Positions 42,882 to 51,698 of a DNA stretch of 64,000 bases are shown one piece after another. Below the pieces are notes generated by a model, which saw nothing but the letters and a program-made list of their open reading frames with translations, was not told the origin of the DNA and searched no databases. The position numbers were made by a program, and so were the translations under genes. The stretch's first letter is position 1; each line of letters begins with the position of its first letter. The DNA is taken from contig JAJPIG010000015.1 in NCBI GenBank assembly GCA_021324855.1, positions 186,001-250,000 on the forward strand, read 5' to 3'. The stretch is from Pseudomonadota bacterium (lineage in GTDB: Bacteria; Desulfobacterota; Binatia; Binatales; Binataceae).

Positions 42882-43943
42882 ATGACGGCTCGCGAATCGG
42901 CCGCGGCGCTGATTATCGCCGGCGGCCAGGGCACACGCTTTTGGCCGCTCAGCCGGACGCGCCGACCGAAGCCGCTCTTTTCGCTCGACGGCCGTACTAC
43001 GCTGCTCGGCGACACGATTGCACGTCTGCAGCCGCTCATCCCGCGCGAGCGCATTTTCGTGATCGCCGCGGCGGCGCAGGCGGCGCTTTTCAGACGCGCC
43101 GTCCGCGGATCGATGCCGGCGCGCAACCTGATTCTCGAGCCCGACGGACGCGGAACGGCGGTTGCGATCGCGTACGGCGCCGGTGTTATCCAGGCGCGCC
43201 TTGGCGCGTGCGCGCTCGCCGTGATGCCGGCCGATCATTACGTCGCGCCGCCGGCCGCGTTCCGAAAAACGCTCAGCAGCGCGCTCAGGCTCGCCCGCAC
43301 GCATCCGGCGATCGTCGTAATCGGCGTAACGCCGACACATCCGGAAAGCGGTTTCGGTTATCAGAAAATCGGCTCGGCCGTCGAGGGCGGCGGCTTCAGA
43401 GTCGAGCGCTTCGTTGAGAAACCCGCGCCGAAAATCGCCGAACGGATGGTCAAGTCGGGTGATTATCTGTGGAACGCGGGGATGTTCGTGATGCGCTCGG
43501 AGACGCTCGCGGCGGAAATCGCAGCGCATCGCGCGCCGCTAAGCGCCGTGATGCGCGAGCTGCCGGCTCTCTCCGGCGCAAAGCTCGCCCGCGCTTATCA
43601 CCGCCTGAAATTCGATTCTTTCGATCGCGAAGTGATCGAGCGCAGCCGCCGCATCCTTGGAGTGCGCGCCAACTTCGGATGGCACGACGTCGGAAGCTGG
43701 GACGGATTATGGGAGGCGAGGTGCGATGCGGACGGAAATCTGCTTTCCGGGCGCGTCGTGATGATCGACTCGCAAGGCGTGCTCGCGCGCGCCGGAAACC
43801 GCCTGATGGTCCTACTGGGCGTCGATGATTTGGTCGCAGTCGACGCCGGTGATGCAATCCTGATCGCGAGGCGCTCCCGTTCGCAGGAACTCCGCCGCGT
43901 TATCGACGAGCTTCGTCGCCGCCGCTTTGATCGCTATCTCTGA
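42882..43943 (+). CDS. manC: Mannose-1-phosphate guanylyltransferase
   Basis: This 353-residue nucleotidyltransferase makes GDP-mannose from mannose-1-phosphate and GTP. The N-terminal signature IAGGQGTRFWPLSRTRRPKPL binds GTP. VMPADHYV gives the Asp/His of the active region, RFVEKPAPKIAE the sugar-binding motif, and YLWNAGMFVM the final signature. It is the short, single-domain type with no fused isomerase domain. With the phosphomannomutase it supplies GDP-mannose for glycans or LPS. Its end overlaps a convergent metallopeptidase gene by 44 bases. Confidence 0.92.
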   Translation: MTARESAAALIIAGGQGTRFWPLSRTRRPKPLFSLDGRTTLLGDTIARLQPLIPRERIFVIAAAAQAALFRRAVRGSMPARNLILEPDGRGTAVAIAYGAGVIQARLGACALAVMPADHYVAPPAAFRKTLSSALRLARTHPAIVVIGVTPTHPESGFGYQKIGSAVEGGGFRVERFVEKPAPKIAERMVKSGDYLWNAGMFVMRSETLAAEIAAHRAPLSAVMRELPALSGAKLARAYHRLKFDSFDREVIERSRRILGVRANFGWHDVGSWDGLWEARCDADGNLLSGRVVMIDSQGVLARAGNRLMVLLGVDDLVAVDAGDAILIARRSRSQELRRVIDELRRRRFDRYL

Positions 43944-44484
43944 TCGCCCCGGCTTCGTCCGCCGGCAACAGCGCGCGCACCAGCGATGACTCGCGTTGAA
44001 AAAAGCCGCGCGTATGAAATGAATCGCCGAGCCGCAGAACCGTATAGTCGAAGTAGTGGCCGAGCTCATGGAACAGCGTGCGGATGAAGGTCCGCGGCTT
44101 GACCGTTTGATGACGCTGCGCGGTGCGCATCCAGAGCACGATTCGCGGCGGCCGGGTCCGGTAGAAAATCCCGTGCAGCTCGCCGCGTTGGTCGTGCGGT
44201 CTCACGCCGCGCACCTCGATGCTGATCGGCGGCACACGCAGGAGTCGGCATAGCTCGTCGGCGAGCTGGCGCGCGGCCATCCCAATTGCCGCCGGCCTGC
44301 CCTCGACAAGGGTTTTCATCAGCAGGTCCGCGCTCCGAAGCACCTGCGGAGTTGGCGCAAGGTCGAACTTCCCTATCGAATCGCTGCGGAGATAGGCGCG
44401 CTGACTGGCGGGCGACAGCCGATAGAAAAAAGCCGGCAGCTTCTCTGATTCGCCGCGTGCCACCGATCGAGACCCTGCACCCAT
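43900..44484 (-). CDS. Zinc metallopeptidase with HExxH motif
   Basis: The protein has 194 residues, with the zinc motif LFHELGHYFDY at about residue 141 and Arg-rich termini. The rest lacks a recognisable family pattern. Its layout, a small globular domain with the catalytic His-Glu pair in a helix near the C-terminal third, is like predicted gluzincins of the SprT or ImmA/IrrE scale. The assignment rests mainly on HExxH. It overlaps the end of ManC on the opposite strand, and no toxin or regulator gene is adjacent. Confidence 0.65.
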   Translation of the reverse strand: MGAGSRSVARGESEKLPAFFYRLSPASQRAYLRSDSIGKFDLAPTPQVLRSADLLMKTLVEGRPAAIGMAARQLADELCRLLRVPPISIEVRGVRPHDQRGELHGIFYRTRPPRIVLWMRTAQRHQTVKPRTFIRTLFHELGHYFDYTVLRLGDSFHTRGFFQRESSLVRALLPADEAGAIRDSDQSGGDEARR

Positions 44485-44544
44485 CTCCCTTTCACCCCGC
44501 TTTAGTCCTTCCTATCATCTCGGGATGAGGTCAAACATCAGCCG

Positions 44545-45027
44545 ATGGAATTCAAATCAATCGCAATCAACAAGCCCGACGGCGTTAACGTGATCATCGG
44601 ACAGAGCCATTTCATCAAGAGCGTCGAAGATCTCTATGAGACGCTCGTGCAGGCGGTCCCCGGAATCAAGTTCGGCGTGGCCTTTTGCGAGGCGTCAGGG
44701 CCGTGCCTGATTCGGTATGCCGGGACGGACGAAGCACTCGAGCGGCTAGCGATCGAAAATGCGAACGCGGTCGCCGCCGGCCATGTGTTCATAATCGCAC
44801 TTGGCAACGCCTTTCCAGTCAACGTTCTCAACCAGATCAAAGCGGTCGCCGAGGTCTGCACGATCTTTTGCGCGAGCGCGAACCCGGTGCGCGTGATAGT
44901 CGCCGAGGAGGCGGGCGCGCGCGGCGTGATGGGCGTTATCGATGGCAGCGCGCCACAAGGCATCGAGGGCGACAAGGAACGCGCCGAACGGCATGCGATG
45001 CTGCGTCGATTCGGCTACAAGCAATGA
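44545..45027 (+). CDS. Adenosine-specific kinase family protein
   Basis: This 160-residue protein matches the DUF355 / adenosine-specific kinase family, first described in archaea. Family landmarks are FKSIAINKPDGVNVIIGQ, LYETLVQAVPGIKFGVAFCE, CLIRYAGTDEAL, and the C-terminal MGVIDGSAPQGIEGDKER. Length is complete. The role in bacteria is not well settled and may be nucleoside or cofactor related. It is 48 bases upstream of the candidate selenoprotein rhodanese, on the same strand. Confidence 0.88.
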   Translation: MEFKSIAINKPDGVNVIIGQSHFIKSVEDLYETLVQAVPGIKFGVAFCEASGPCLIRYAGTDEALERLAIENANAVAAGHVFIIALGNAFPVNVLNQIKAVAEVCTIFCASANPVRVIVAEEAGARGVMGVIDGSAPQGIEGDKERAERHAMLRRFGYKQ

Positions 45028-45075
45028 CGCCGGACTTGGCGTCGATAGGCAGCGGGGATAAGCTTTTGAGTTAGT

Positions 45076-45960
45076 ATGGCGCTGCACAACTGGCAGATGA
45101 TCGACGCGATCGCGAGCGTGGTTTCCGCGAGCGCAATAGTTGCCGGAACGATCTTTGTCATCATCGAACTGCGGCAGGCGAAGACCGATCGCAACTTCGC
45201 GATTTCATCGCATCTGTTTGAGCTCTGGCAGAGTCCCGAGTTCCAAAGCGATCAGCTATTTTTGCTGCACAAACTTCCGGCAAGCGACTGGCAGACGTTC
45301 ATCGGGCTTGGACGCGGAGAAGATGCCGAACGCGCGTTCCATCGCGTGGGTGGCTTTTACGATCGTGTCGGCCATCTGGTGCTGAAGAAGTTGATCAAAC
45401 AGGAGGACATTCTACCTACTATCGGCGGCGACGCGGTCGCGGTATGGACCCGGATTGAACCGCTGGTGCGCGAAGCGCGCCGCAACGAAAATCCGTTTCT
45501 GTTTCAGAATTACGAAGCGGTGCTGCCAAGCTGTATCGAATGTTATTACCCGAACCTGGTTCGGCCGCCGGGCAATAACAGCGCTGGAGCCGGTTCGCCC
45601 GCCGCTGAAATTACTGACGAACAGGATGTGAAGCGGATAGAACCGAGCGAGCTCTATGAGTTCGTGCGCGCGGGAACCGCGACTGTAATCGATGTAAGCG
45701 CGCACGATAACTCGGAGCGCATCGAAGGCGCTGTTCGCGCCACGCCGAACGAAGTCAGCGGATGGCTCAAGCTGATCAAAGGCAACGAGGCGATCATCGG
45801 CCTCTACTGTACCTGAAACAATGAAGCTTCGAGCGCCCGTGCGGCGCGGATGTTAAGCCGGGCCGGTGTCAAGAACACCGCGGTGCTGCGCGGCGGGCTC
45901 GAGGCGTGGGAAGCGGCCGGTCTCCCGATCGAGCGGGTGCCGATGGACTTATCCTCCTGA
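45076..45960 (+). CDS. Membrane-anchored rhodanese-like candidate selenoprotein with in-frame UGA
   Basis: The gene encodes 294 residues if the TGA at 45814-45816 is read as selenocysteine 247. The first 246 codons hold an N-terminal helix (ASVVSASAIVAGTIFVIIEL), a helical domain of unknown function (about 35-165), a short linker, and the start of a rhodanese domain (EPSELYEFVRAGTATVIDV, then IIGLYCT). After the UGA the same frame continues NNEASSARAARMLSRAG, VAVLRGGLEAWEAAGLPI-type, and a clean end at 45960. Cysteine homologues have C-x-C-P-N-E-A at this place, so UGA replaces the second Cys. A SECIS-like hairpin follows. Reading the UGA as stop would lose half the catalytic domain. A mutation is the alternative. 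Confidence 0.82.
45833..45847 (+). promoter_or_regulatory. Candidate bacterial SECIS hairpin for the rhodanese-like gene
   Basis: GCGCC (45833-45837) pairs with GGCGC (45843-45847) around the loop CGTGC. The loop starts 21 bases after the UGA, and its second base is G. Both values lie within the usual bacterial SECIS range. The stem is short, five GC pairs. Confidence 0.55.
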
Positions 45961-45969
45961 GATATCGAC

Positions 45970-46740
45970 GTGACTTCGGGAATAACGCGGCTCGAGGGCA
46001 AGGTCGCGCTCGTCACGGGCGCCGCGCGCGGGATGGGCCGCGCGATCGCGAGACGGCTCGCGAGCGAGGGAGCGCGGGTCGTCATTGGCGACATCCTGGA
46101 TGAACTCGCCGCTCGCACCGCGGCCGAGATCGTAGCTGATGGCAACGATGCCCGCGCGATGAAGCTCGATGTGACGAGTTACGACGAAGCCGCTGCGGTG
46201 ACCGAGCGCATCGAGCGCGAGGTCGGACCGCTCGAAATTCTTATCAATAACGCCGGCTGGGACAAGGCTGAGTTGTTCGTGGAGAGCGATCCGGCCTCCT
46301 GGGAGAAGGTGATCGCGATCAACTACCGGGGAGTGTTGAATTGCTGTCGCGCGGCGGCGCCGCGAATGCAGGCGCGCGGGCACGGAAAGATCGTCTCGAT
46401 GTCCTCGGATGCGGGGCGAGTCGGCTCCAGCACCGAGGCGGTTTACGCCGGATGCAAGGCGGCGATCATCGGTTTCTCCAAGACTCTGGCGCGCGAACTG
46501 GCGCGCCACCATGTCAACGTCAACGTCGTATGCGCGGGGCCGACCGATACCGCGCTTCTGCGCGAGGCGTTCATCGGACGCGAGAAAGTGCTTGACGCTC
46601 TGGCGCGCGCGATTCCCTTCGGTCGCCTCGGCACGCCGGAGGACGTCGTCGGCGCCATCGCGTTCTTTGCCTCATCCGACGCCGATTTCATCACCGGCCA
46701 GGTACTGAGCGTCAGCGGCGGTCTCACGATGGCTGGCTAG
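45970..46740 (+). CDS. SDR family oxidoreductase, BadH-like
   Basis: This 256-residue classical SDR has VTGAARGMGRAIARRL, LINNAGWDKAELF, the catalytic Ser in SMSSDAGRVG and YxxxK in VYAGCKAAIIGFSK. The NNAGWDK segment resembles 2-hydroxycyclohexanecarbonyl-CoA dehydrogenases (BadH type) of alicyclic acid degradation, but many SDRs share it, so the substrate is open. The start is GTG 45970, nine bases after the rhodanese stop. Its 3' end overlaps the convergent MFS gene by 17 bases. Confidence 0.85.
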   Translation: MTSGITRLEGKVALVTGAARGMGRAIARRLASEGARVVIGDILDELAARTAAEIVADGNDARAMKLDVTSYDEAAAVTERIEREVGPLEILINNAGWDKAELFVESDPASWEKVIAINYRGVLNCCRAAAPRMQARGHGKIVSMSSDAGRVGSSTEAVYAGCKAAIIGFSKTLARELARHHVNVNVVCAGPTDTALLREAFIGREKVLDALARAIPFGRLGTPEDVVGAIAFFASSDADFITGQVLSVSGGLTMAG

Positions 46741-47944
46741 CCGGGGCGCCAACCGGCTCCGTCCGACGCGTGAAAAGCGCGATCATCGCGGTCGTTGCGA
46801 GCAGTACGATGCCGGTCAGATAGAATCCTTCCCGCATGCCCGACGCTTCGATCGCGAGACCCATGCAAATCGGAATGCCGAGCCCGGCTATCAGGTTGGC
46901 AGTTGACCGGAGACCGGCTGCCGCACCCTGGTAATCGACACCCACGGCCGACGACAGGATCGCGAGCAGGATCGGCTGATTGACGCCCATCCCGATGCCG
47001 TAACCCGCGATTCCGATCGCCAGCGTCCAGACATTCGGCAGCATCGGCGTGATGCAGATCGAAAACAGCGCCAGCGCTTCGCTCCACAAAAGCGCGCGCC
47101 GCTGTGATCCGCATAGCCGCACGGCCGATTGCGCGAACAGCGAACCGAACGTGCCGGTGAAGGAGCCGAACGCGACCAGCGAGCCTATCAACGAGCCCGA
47201 GAGATGGGCGTCACGGCTTAAGTAGACCGTGTAGAACGATCCACGGATGTATGACGCTGAGATGCGCAGGAAGGTCGCGAGCACGACCAGCGTAATCGCC
47301 GGAATCGCGATCATCCGCAACGTCGTAACGTAGCTCCTGGGATCAGGCACCAGCATTCGCCAGTCAAACGGCTCGGCGGCGTCGGCGGAAAGCTTCGGCA
47401 CCGCGAGCACCGCGACCGTGAAACCCGCGCCCCACAGCGCCATCACGCCGAACCCGCCCCATTTTCCGAGCCCGCTCCAGGCGAAGCCGTCAAGCAGCGG
47501 ACCCAGGAACATCCCGAGGTTTGCAGCCGAGCTGAAGCGGCCGTAAAAGCGCGGATCGCCGGGATAGGCGCGCCCGATAAGCGTCTGTGCGCCGACCCAC
47601 GATAACTGGTACACGAAGCCGGTGACCAGTTGGAGCGCGAAGAGCGCCGGTATCCACGGCATCAGCGGATAGACCAGCGGAAGAATCGCGCTCACGACCG
47701 CGAGAATCAGCATCACGCGTCGCGCATCGGTGCGATCCATCAGCACGCCGACATGAATCGAAAACAGCAGCGGCAGGATCGCCTGCGCGCCTAGGACCAG
47801 CCCTGTGGTCGCCGGCGGAGCCTGCAACTCGACCGTCCACAGCGGCACTGCGAGCCCGACCAGCACGGAAAAGCCAAGCGTGAAAAAACCACACGCATAG
47901 ATCGCGAGCGCGGTGCGCGAGTAGAGCCGCTCTGATGAGTCCAT
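46724..47944 (-). CDS. MFS transporter
   Basis: The 406-residue protein has 12 predicted helices in two six-helix halves. The loop between helices 2 and 3 has GVLMDRTDARRVM, the usual MFS motif A variant. Helices later include the glycine-rich TGLVLGAQAILPLL and the central loop near residue 190. Substrate cannot be read from sequence. The location beside SDR and luciferase-like genes suggests uptake or export of a catabolic compound. Its end overlaps the SDR gene. Confidence 0.85.
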   Translation of the reverse strand: MDSSERLYSRTALAIYACGFFTLGFSVLVGLAVPLWTVELQAPPATTGLVLGAQAILPLLFSIHVGVLMDRTDARRVMLILAVVSAILPLVYPLMPWIPALFALQLVTGFVYQLSWVGAQTLIGRAYPGDPRFYGRFSSAANLGMFLGPLLDGFAWSGLGKWGGFGVMALWGAGFTVAVLAVPKLSADAAEPFDWRMLVPDPRSYVTTLRMIAIPAITLVVLATFLRISASYIRGSFYTVYLSRDAHLSGSLIGSLVAFGSFTGTFGSLFAQSAVRLCGSQRRALLWSEALALFSICITPMLPNVWTLAIGIAGYGIGMGVNQPILLAILSSAVGVDYQGAAAGLRSTANLIAGLGIPICMGLAIEASGMREGFYLTGIVLLATTAMIALFTRRTEPVGAPASQPS

Positions 47945-48085
47945 CGGGATAATACGATTGCGGCGGCAAGGACCGCGATCCAGCCGGCCATCGACTCGCG
48001 ATTAGTTAGCCGCTTGCGGGCGCGCGTTCAAGCGGGCTTGGGATTTGCGCGGGGTTCGCGCTATAGCGACGCCAGGGAGATCATC

Positions 48086-49075
48086 ATGGCCAATGCGAAG
48101 GTGAAGCTCGGACTGACGCTGCCGAACCGCGGCGTGGTGATCGGCGCGACCACGGTCGAGGAGATGCTCGCGCTCGCCGAGCGTGCCGACGCGGCCGGAT
48201 GGGATTCGGTTTGGGTTGGGGACTCCGTTTTCGCCAGGCCGCGGCTCGATGCGCTCGTGCTGCTGGGCGCGCTCGCGGCGCGCACCCGGCGCGTGCGGCT
48301 TGGCCCGGCCTGCTTCTCGAGCACGCCGCTGCGGAATCCGCTGATGCTTGCCTATCAGTGGTTCTGCCTCGACTTGATGTCTGGCGGGCGAACCGTCTTC
48401 GTCGCGTGCAAAGGCCAGCCTTCGGGCAGCGGCTCGTTCGAGAAGGAATTCCAGCTCCTCGGCGTTGAGCCGAAAACGCGGATGCGCCGCATGGAGGAGA
48501 CCATCGAAATCATGCGGCTCACGTCGGCGCGCGAGCATGTCGATTACCGGGGCGAGTTCACCAGCTTCCGCGATCTCACGATTCTGCCCCGGCCGATTCA
48601 GCAACCGATTCCGATCTGGGTGGTTGCCAATCCCGGCAATACGCGCAACTTCCAGGATATCGAGAGCGCCTTTCGCCGCGTAGCGAAATACGGCGACGGC
48701 TGGATGACGACGTGGAAGACGCCCGACGAGCTCGCGGCGTCGCTTGCACGGATCAGAACTTACGCGCGTGAAGCGGGCCGCCCGCTGGGCCCCGGCTTCG
48801 AGGCCGCGATCTATTACAACGTCAACATCAACGACGATCGCGAAGCGGGGTTCGAAGAGACCAAGCGTTTTCTCGACTCGTACTATGCGCCGGCGAAGTT
48901 CAGCCGCGAGATGGTCGAGCGATGCGCCGCGTTCGGACCGCCCTCCGAGTGCATCGAAAAGCTCCGGCGCTTTGCCGAGGCTGGCGCGACAACCATCACG
49001 ATCCGGCTATGCGGCTACGATCAGACCACACAGTTCCGCCGTTTGACCGAAGAAATCCTGCCGGCATTTTTGTGA
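48086..49075 (+). CDS. LLM-class flavin-dependent monooxygenase
   Basis: The protein has 329 residues from ATG 48086, with GGGAGA eight bases upstream. Upstream codons in the same frame are unlikely to be translated. It belongs to the bacterial luciferase-like TIM-barrel family, dependent on FMN or F420: AERADAAGWDSVWVGDSVFARP, then RTRRVRLGPAC and VACKGQPSGSG. PRPIQQPIPIWVVANPG and the end with GATTITIRLCG follow. The flavin partner (FMNH2 reductase or F420) is not nearby. It converges with glyA at a four-base gap. Confidence 0.87.
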   Translation: MANAKVKLGLTLPNRGVVIGATTVEEMLALAERADAAGWDSVWVGDSVFARPRLDALVLLGALAARTRRVRLGPACFSSTPLRNPLMLAYQWFCLDLMSGGRTVFVACKGQPSGSGSFEKEFQLLGVEPKTRMRRMEETIEIMRLTSAREHVDYRGEFTSFRDLTILPRPIQQPIPIWVVANPGNTRNFQDIESAFRRVAKYGDGWMTTWKTPDELAASLARIRTYAREAGRPLGPGFEAAIYYNVNINDDREAGFEETKRFLDSYYAPAKFSREMVERCAAFGPPSECIEKLRRFAEAGATTITIRLCGYDQTTQFRRLTEEILPAFL

Positions 49076-49079
49076 CCGG

Positions 49080-50330
49080 CTAGTCGGCGAGCAGCAGGCC
49101 GGGCGCCGGAAAGTGTCGGCAGAGCGCGTTGACCTCGCGCAGGATTCGATCGAGCGCCGCTTCGTCGTTGACCTTCGCGATCGCGGCATCGATCCACGCG
49201 CCAATCTGTCGCATCTCGTCTTCGCCCATCCCGCGCGACGTGACGGCCGGCGTGCCAAGTCGGAGGCCGCTCGGAGAGAAAGGTTTGCGCGGATCGTAGG
49301 GGACCGTGTTGTAGTTGCAGACCAGTCCGGCGCGATCGAGCGCGCGCGCGCCGGTCTTGCCGATCACTCCCTTGTTGGTCAAATCGACTACGATCAAATG
49401 ATTGTCGGTGCCGCCCGAGACCAGCTTGAAGCCGCGCTGGTTGAGTTCGTCGGCGAGCGCCTTTGCGTTGCGGACGGTTTGATGCGCGTAATCTCTGAAC
49501 GCGGGGCTCTCCGCCTCTTTGAGCGCCACCCCGATGGCGGCCGTCGTATGGTTATGCGGACCGCCCTGCAAGCCCGGAAAAACCGCACGATCGATCCGAT
49601 CTGCGAACTCCTTGCGGCACATGATCATCGCGCCACGCGGACCGCGCAGCGTCTTGTGCGTTGTCGTCGTGACGATGTCAGCGTACGGAACGGGGCTCGG
49701 ATGCGCGCCGCCGACGATCAAACCCGCGATATGCGAGATGTCGGCGAGCAGGATCGCGCCGACTTCCTTTGCGATGTCGCCGAAAACCTTGAAATCGAAC
49801 TGGCGTGGATAAGCGGTCGCGCCGGTCACGATCATCCGTGGCCGTTCTCGGCGCGCCATTTCGCGCAACGCGTCATAATCGATGCGCTCGGTCTCGCGAT
49901 CGACCATGTAATGGACTGGTTTCCAGAAAATTCCGCTGATGCTCACGTTCCAGCCATGCGTCAGATGGCCACCATGCGGCAGCGCGAGACCCATCAGCTT
50001 GTCTCCCGGTTTGAGCATCGCGAAGTAGACCGCAAGATTCGCAGGCGAGCCGGAGTAGGGCTGGACGTTGGCGTGCTCGGCGCCGAACAGCGCCTTGGCC
50101 CGTTCGATCACGAGCGATTCGATGCGATCGACATAGCGCTGGCCCTCGTAGTAGCGGCGGCCAGGATAGCCCTCCGAATACTTGTTGGTCAGGACCGAGC
50201 CGGTCGCTTCGAGCACCGCCTTCGAGACGTAGTTTTCCGAGGGGATGAGACGAATTGATTCGAGCTGATAGCGCTCCTCGTCCTTGATGAGGGCGTAGAT
50301 CTCAGGATCGACGCGCTTGAGTTCTTCCAC
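49080..50330 (-). CDS. glyA: Serine hydroxymethyltransferase
   Basis: This 416-residue PLP enzyme interconverts serine and glycine with tetrahydrofolate. The N-terminal signature IRLIPSENYVSKAV is present, as are the tetrahydrofolate region LPHGGHLTHGW and ADISHIAGLIVGG. The Schiff-base Lys is in VTTTTHKTLRGPRG. YNTVPYDPRKPFSPSGLRLG is near the C-terminus. Length is normal. It is the last gene of the minus-strand block that contains lpxA, with a gap of about 110 bases, so it may be its own unit. Confidence 0.96.
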   Translation of the reverse strand: MEELKRVDPEIYALIKDEERYQLESIRLIPSENYVSKAVLEATGSVLTNKYSEGYPGRRYYEGQRYVDRIESLVIERAKALFGAEHANVQPYSGSPANLAVYFAMLKPGDKLMGLALPHGGHLTHGWNVSISGIFWKPVHYMVDRETERIDYDALREMARRERPRMIVTGATAYPRQFDFKVFGDIAKEVGAILLADISHIAGLIVGGAHPSPVPYADIVTTTTHKTLRGPRGAMIMCRKEFADRIDRAVFPGLQGGPHNHTTAAIGVALKEAESPAFRDYAHQTVRNAKALADELNQRGFKLVSGGTDNHLIVVDLTNKGVIGKTGARALDRAGLVCNYNTVPYDPRKPFSPSGLRLGTPAVTSRGMGEDEMRQIGAWIDAAIAKVNDEAALDRILREVNALCRHFPAPGLLLAD

Positions 50331-50440
50331 CTGAACCTCCGAATAATTGCAGGCAAAAGCGTACCGCCGCGTCGAGTGTGAGGCTAGACGCGCGGTTCAC
50401 AAACCTCCGCCGAGACCATGGGCGGGGAGAGCGTCGAACG

Positions 50441-51319
50441 TTATTCGCGTTCGCGGCCGACGACGCCGCGTTTCGACGCCGTGATGAAATCGATCACGCG
50501 GCGAACCTCGGCGACACCGCCATCTTCTGCAAGCGCCTCTTTGATCGCATCCTCGCGGAGCAGGCCCGAGTAATAGAGCTTGCGGTAGGTGCGTTCGATG
50601 GCGCTGATCGTCTCGCGCTCGAAGCCGCGCCGTCTGAGCCCAACCGTGTTGACTCCGACCAGTCGCGCGCGGTCCCCCGCGACCATCGAAAACGGCGGGA
50701 CATCCTGCGACACTTTTGCCCCCGCGGCGACCATCGCATGCGCCCCGATGTGCGCAAACTGATGAATCCCGCACATCCCGGCGACGACGACCCATTCTTC
50801 GAGAACGCAATGGCCGCCGAGCTCGGTCGAATTCGCGATGATCGAATGGTCGCCGATCACGCAATCGTGCGCGATGTGAACGTAGTTCATCAGCAGCACG
50901 CTGTTGCCGATGCGGGTGATGAGCTGGCCCCCCTCGGTACCGCGATGGATGGTAGTGAACTCGCGGATAGTGTTGTCATCGCCGATTTCGACCCGCGACG
51001 GCTCGTCGTGAAACTTGAGGTCCTGGGGCGGCGCGCCGATCGAAGCGTACTGGAAGATCCGGTTGCGTTTCCCGATCGTGGTATGGCTCTGGATCACGGC
51101 ATACGGCCCGATGACCGTGCCCGCGCCGACTTGCGTTGCAGGCCCGATCACCGCACCCGGCCCGATCTCGACGTCGTCGTCGATTTCGGCGCCCGCATCG
51201 ATGATGGCGGTGGGATGAATGCGGGCGGCTATGGGACCTGATCCTCCACTTCCATCGCGGTGATCTCGCCTTCGGCCACCAGTTCGCCATCGACTTTGGC
51301 CGTCGCTTCCATTTTCCAA
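50441..51319 (-). CDS. lpxA: UDP-GlcNAc acyltransferase LpxA
   Basis: LpxA performs the first step of lipid A synthesis, adding a hydroxyacyl chain to UDP-GlcNAc. Hexapeptide-repeat sequence starts at HPTAIIDAGAEID and is followed by FQYASIGAPPQDLKFHDEP, TIHRGTEGG, the catalytic His in NYVHIAHDCVIGD, and the C-terminal helical domain with GLRRRGFERETISAI. The start is uncertain: the only standard start in frame is ATG 51319, which overlaps fabZ by 91 bases and adds an Arg/Gly-rich N-terminus. In-frame ATA (51232) or ATT (51220) codons would give a more normal N-terminus. lpxB does not follow. Confidence 0.9.
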   Translation of the reverse strand: MENGSDGQSRWRTGGRRRDHRDGSGGSGPIAARIHPTAIIDAGAEIDDDVEIGPGAVIGPATQVGAGTVIGPYAVIQSHTTIGKRNRIFQYASIGAPPQDLKFHDEPSRVEIGDDNTIREFTTIHRGTEGGQLITRIGNSVLLMNYVHIAHDCVIGDHSIIANSTELGGHCVLEEWVVVAGMCGIHQFAHIGAHAMVAAGAKVSQDVPPFSMVAGDRARLVGVNTVGLRRRGFERETISAIERTYRKLYYSGLLREDAIKEALAEDGGVAEVRRVIDFITASKRGVVGRERE

Positions 51320-51693
51320 AGCGGCGCCCGACGCCGCAGCAAGCGGACCTCCATCCGAAGCTGATCGCCTGGAATCACGCGACGGCGGAAACGCACGCGG
51401 TCAAGCCCGGTCAGCATCAGCAGGCGGTTCCCTGCGCTCGAGGCTCCCCCCGCAAGGTGCATGGCGAGCACGCCCGCCGATTGTGCGAGCGCCTCGACAA
51501 TCAGCACGCCGGGCATCACGGGACGCTCCGGGAAATGGCCGGGGAAGAACGGTTCGTTGAAGGTGACGTTTTTAAGCGTCAGTGCGTGCGTGTCGTCGAG
51601 CTCCAGCACGCGGTCGACGAGCAGAAACGGATAGCGATGCGGCAGCAGCCGCATCAGTCGTCCCAGATCAAGCAGTGCCGGCTCGCTGCTCAA
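51229..51693 (-). CDS. fabZ: 3-hydroxyacyl-ACP dehydratase FabZ
   Basis: This 154-residue hot-dog fold enzyme dehydrates beta-hydroxyacyl-ACP in fatty-acid synthesis. The catalytic His is in EPFFPGHFPERPVMPG and the catalytic Glu is in VLIVEALAQSAG, the two family motifs. LPHRYPFLLVDRVLEL is at the N-terminus. Placing FabZ before LpxA matches the standard lipid A block. It overlaps the 5' part of lpxA, and the gap to ompH is five bases. lpxD, normally between Skp/OmpH and FabZ, is missing. Confidence 0.94.
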   Translation of the reverse strand: MSSEPALLDLGRLMRLLPHRYPFLLVDRVLELDDTHALTLKNVTFNEPFFPGHFPERPVMPGVLIVEALAQSAGVLAMHLAGGASSAGNRLLMLTGLDRVRFRRRVIPGDQLRMEVRLLRRRAPLWKMEATAKVDGELVAEGEITAMEVEDQVP

Positions 51694-51698
51694 AACAG

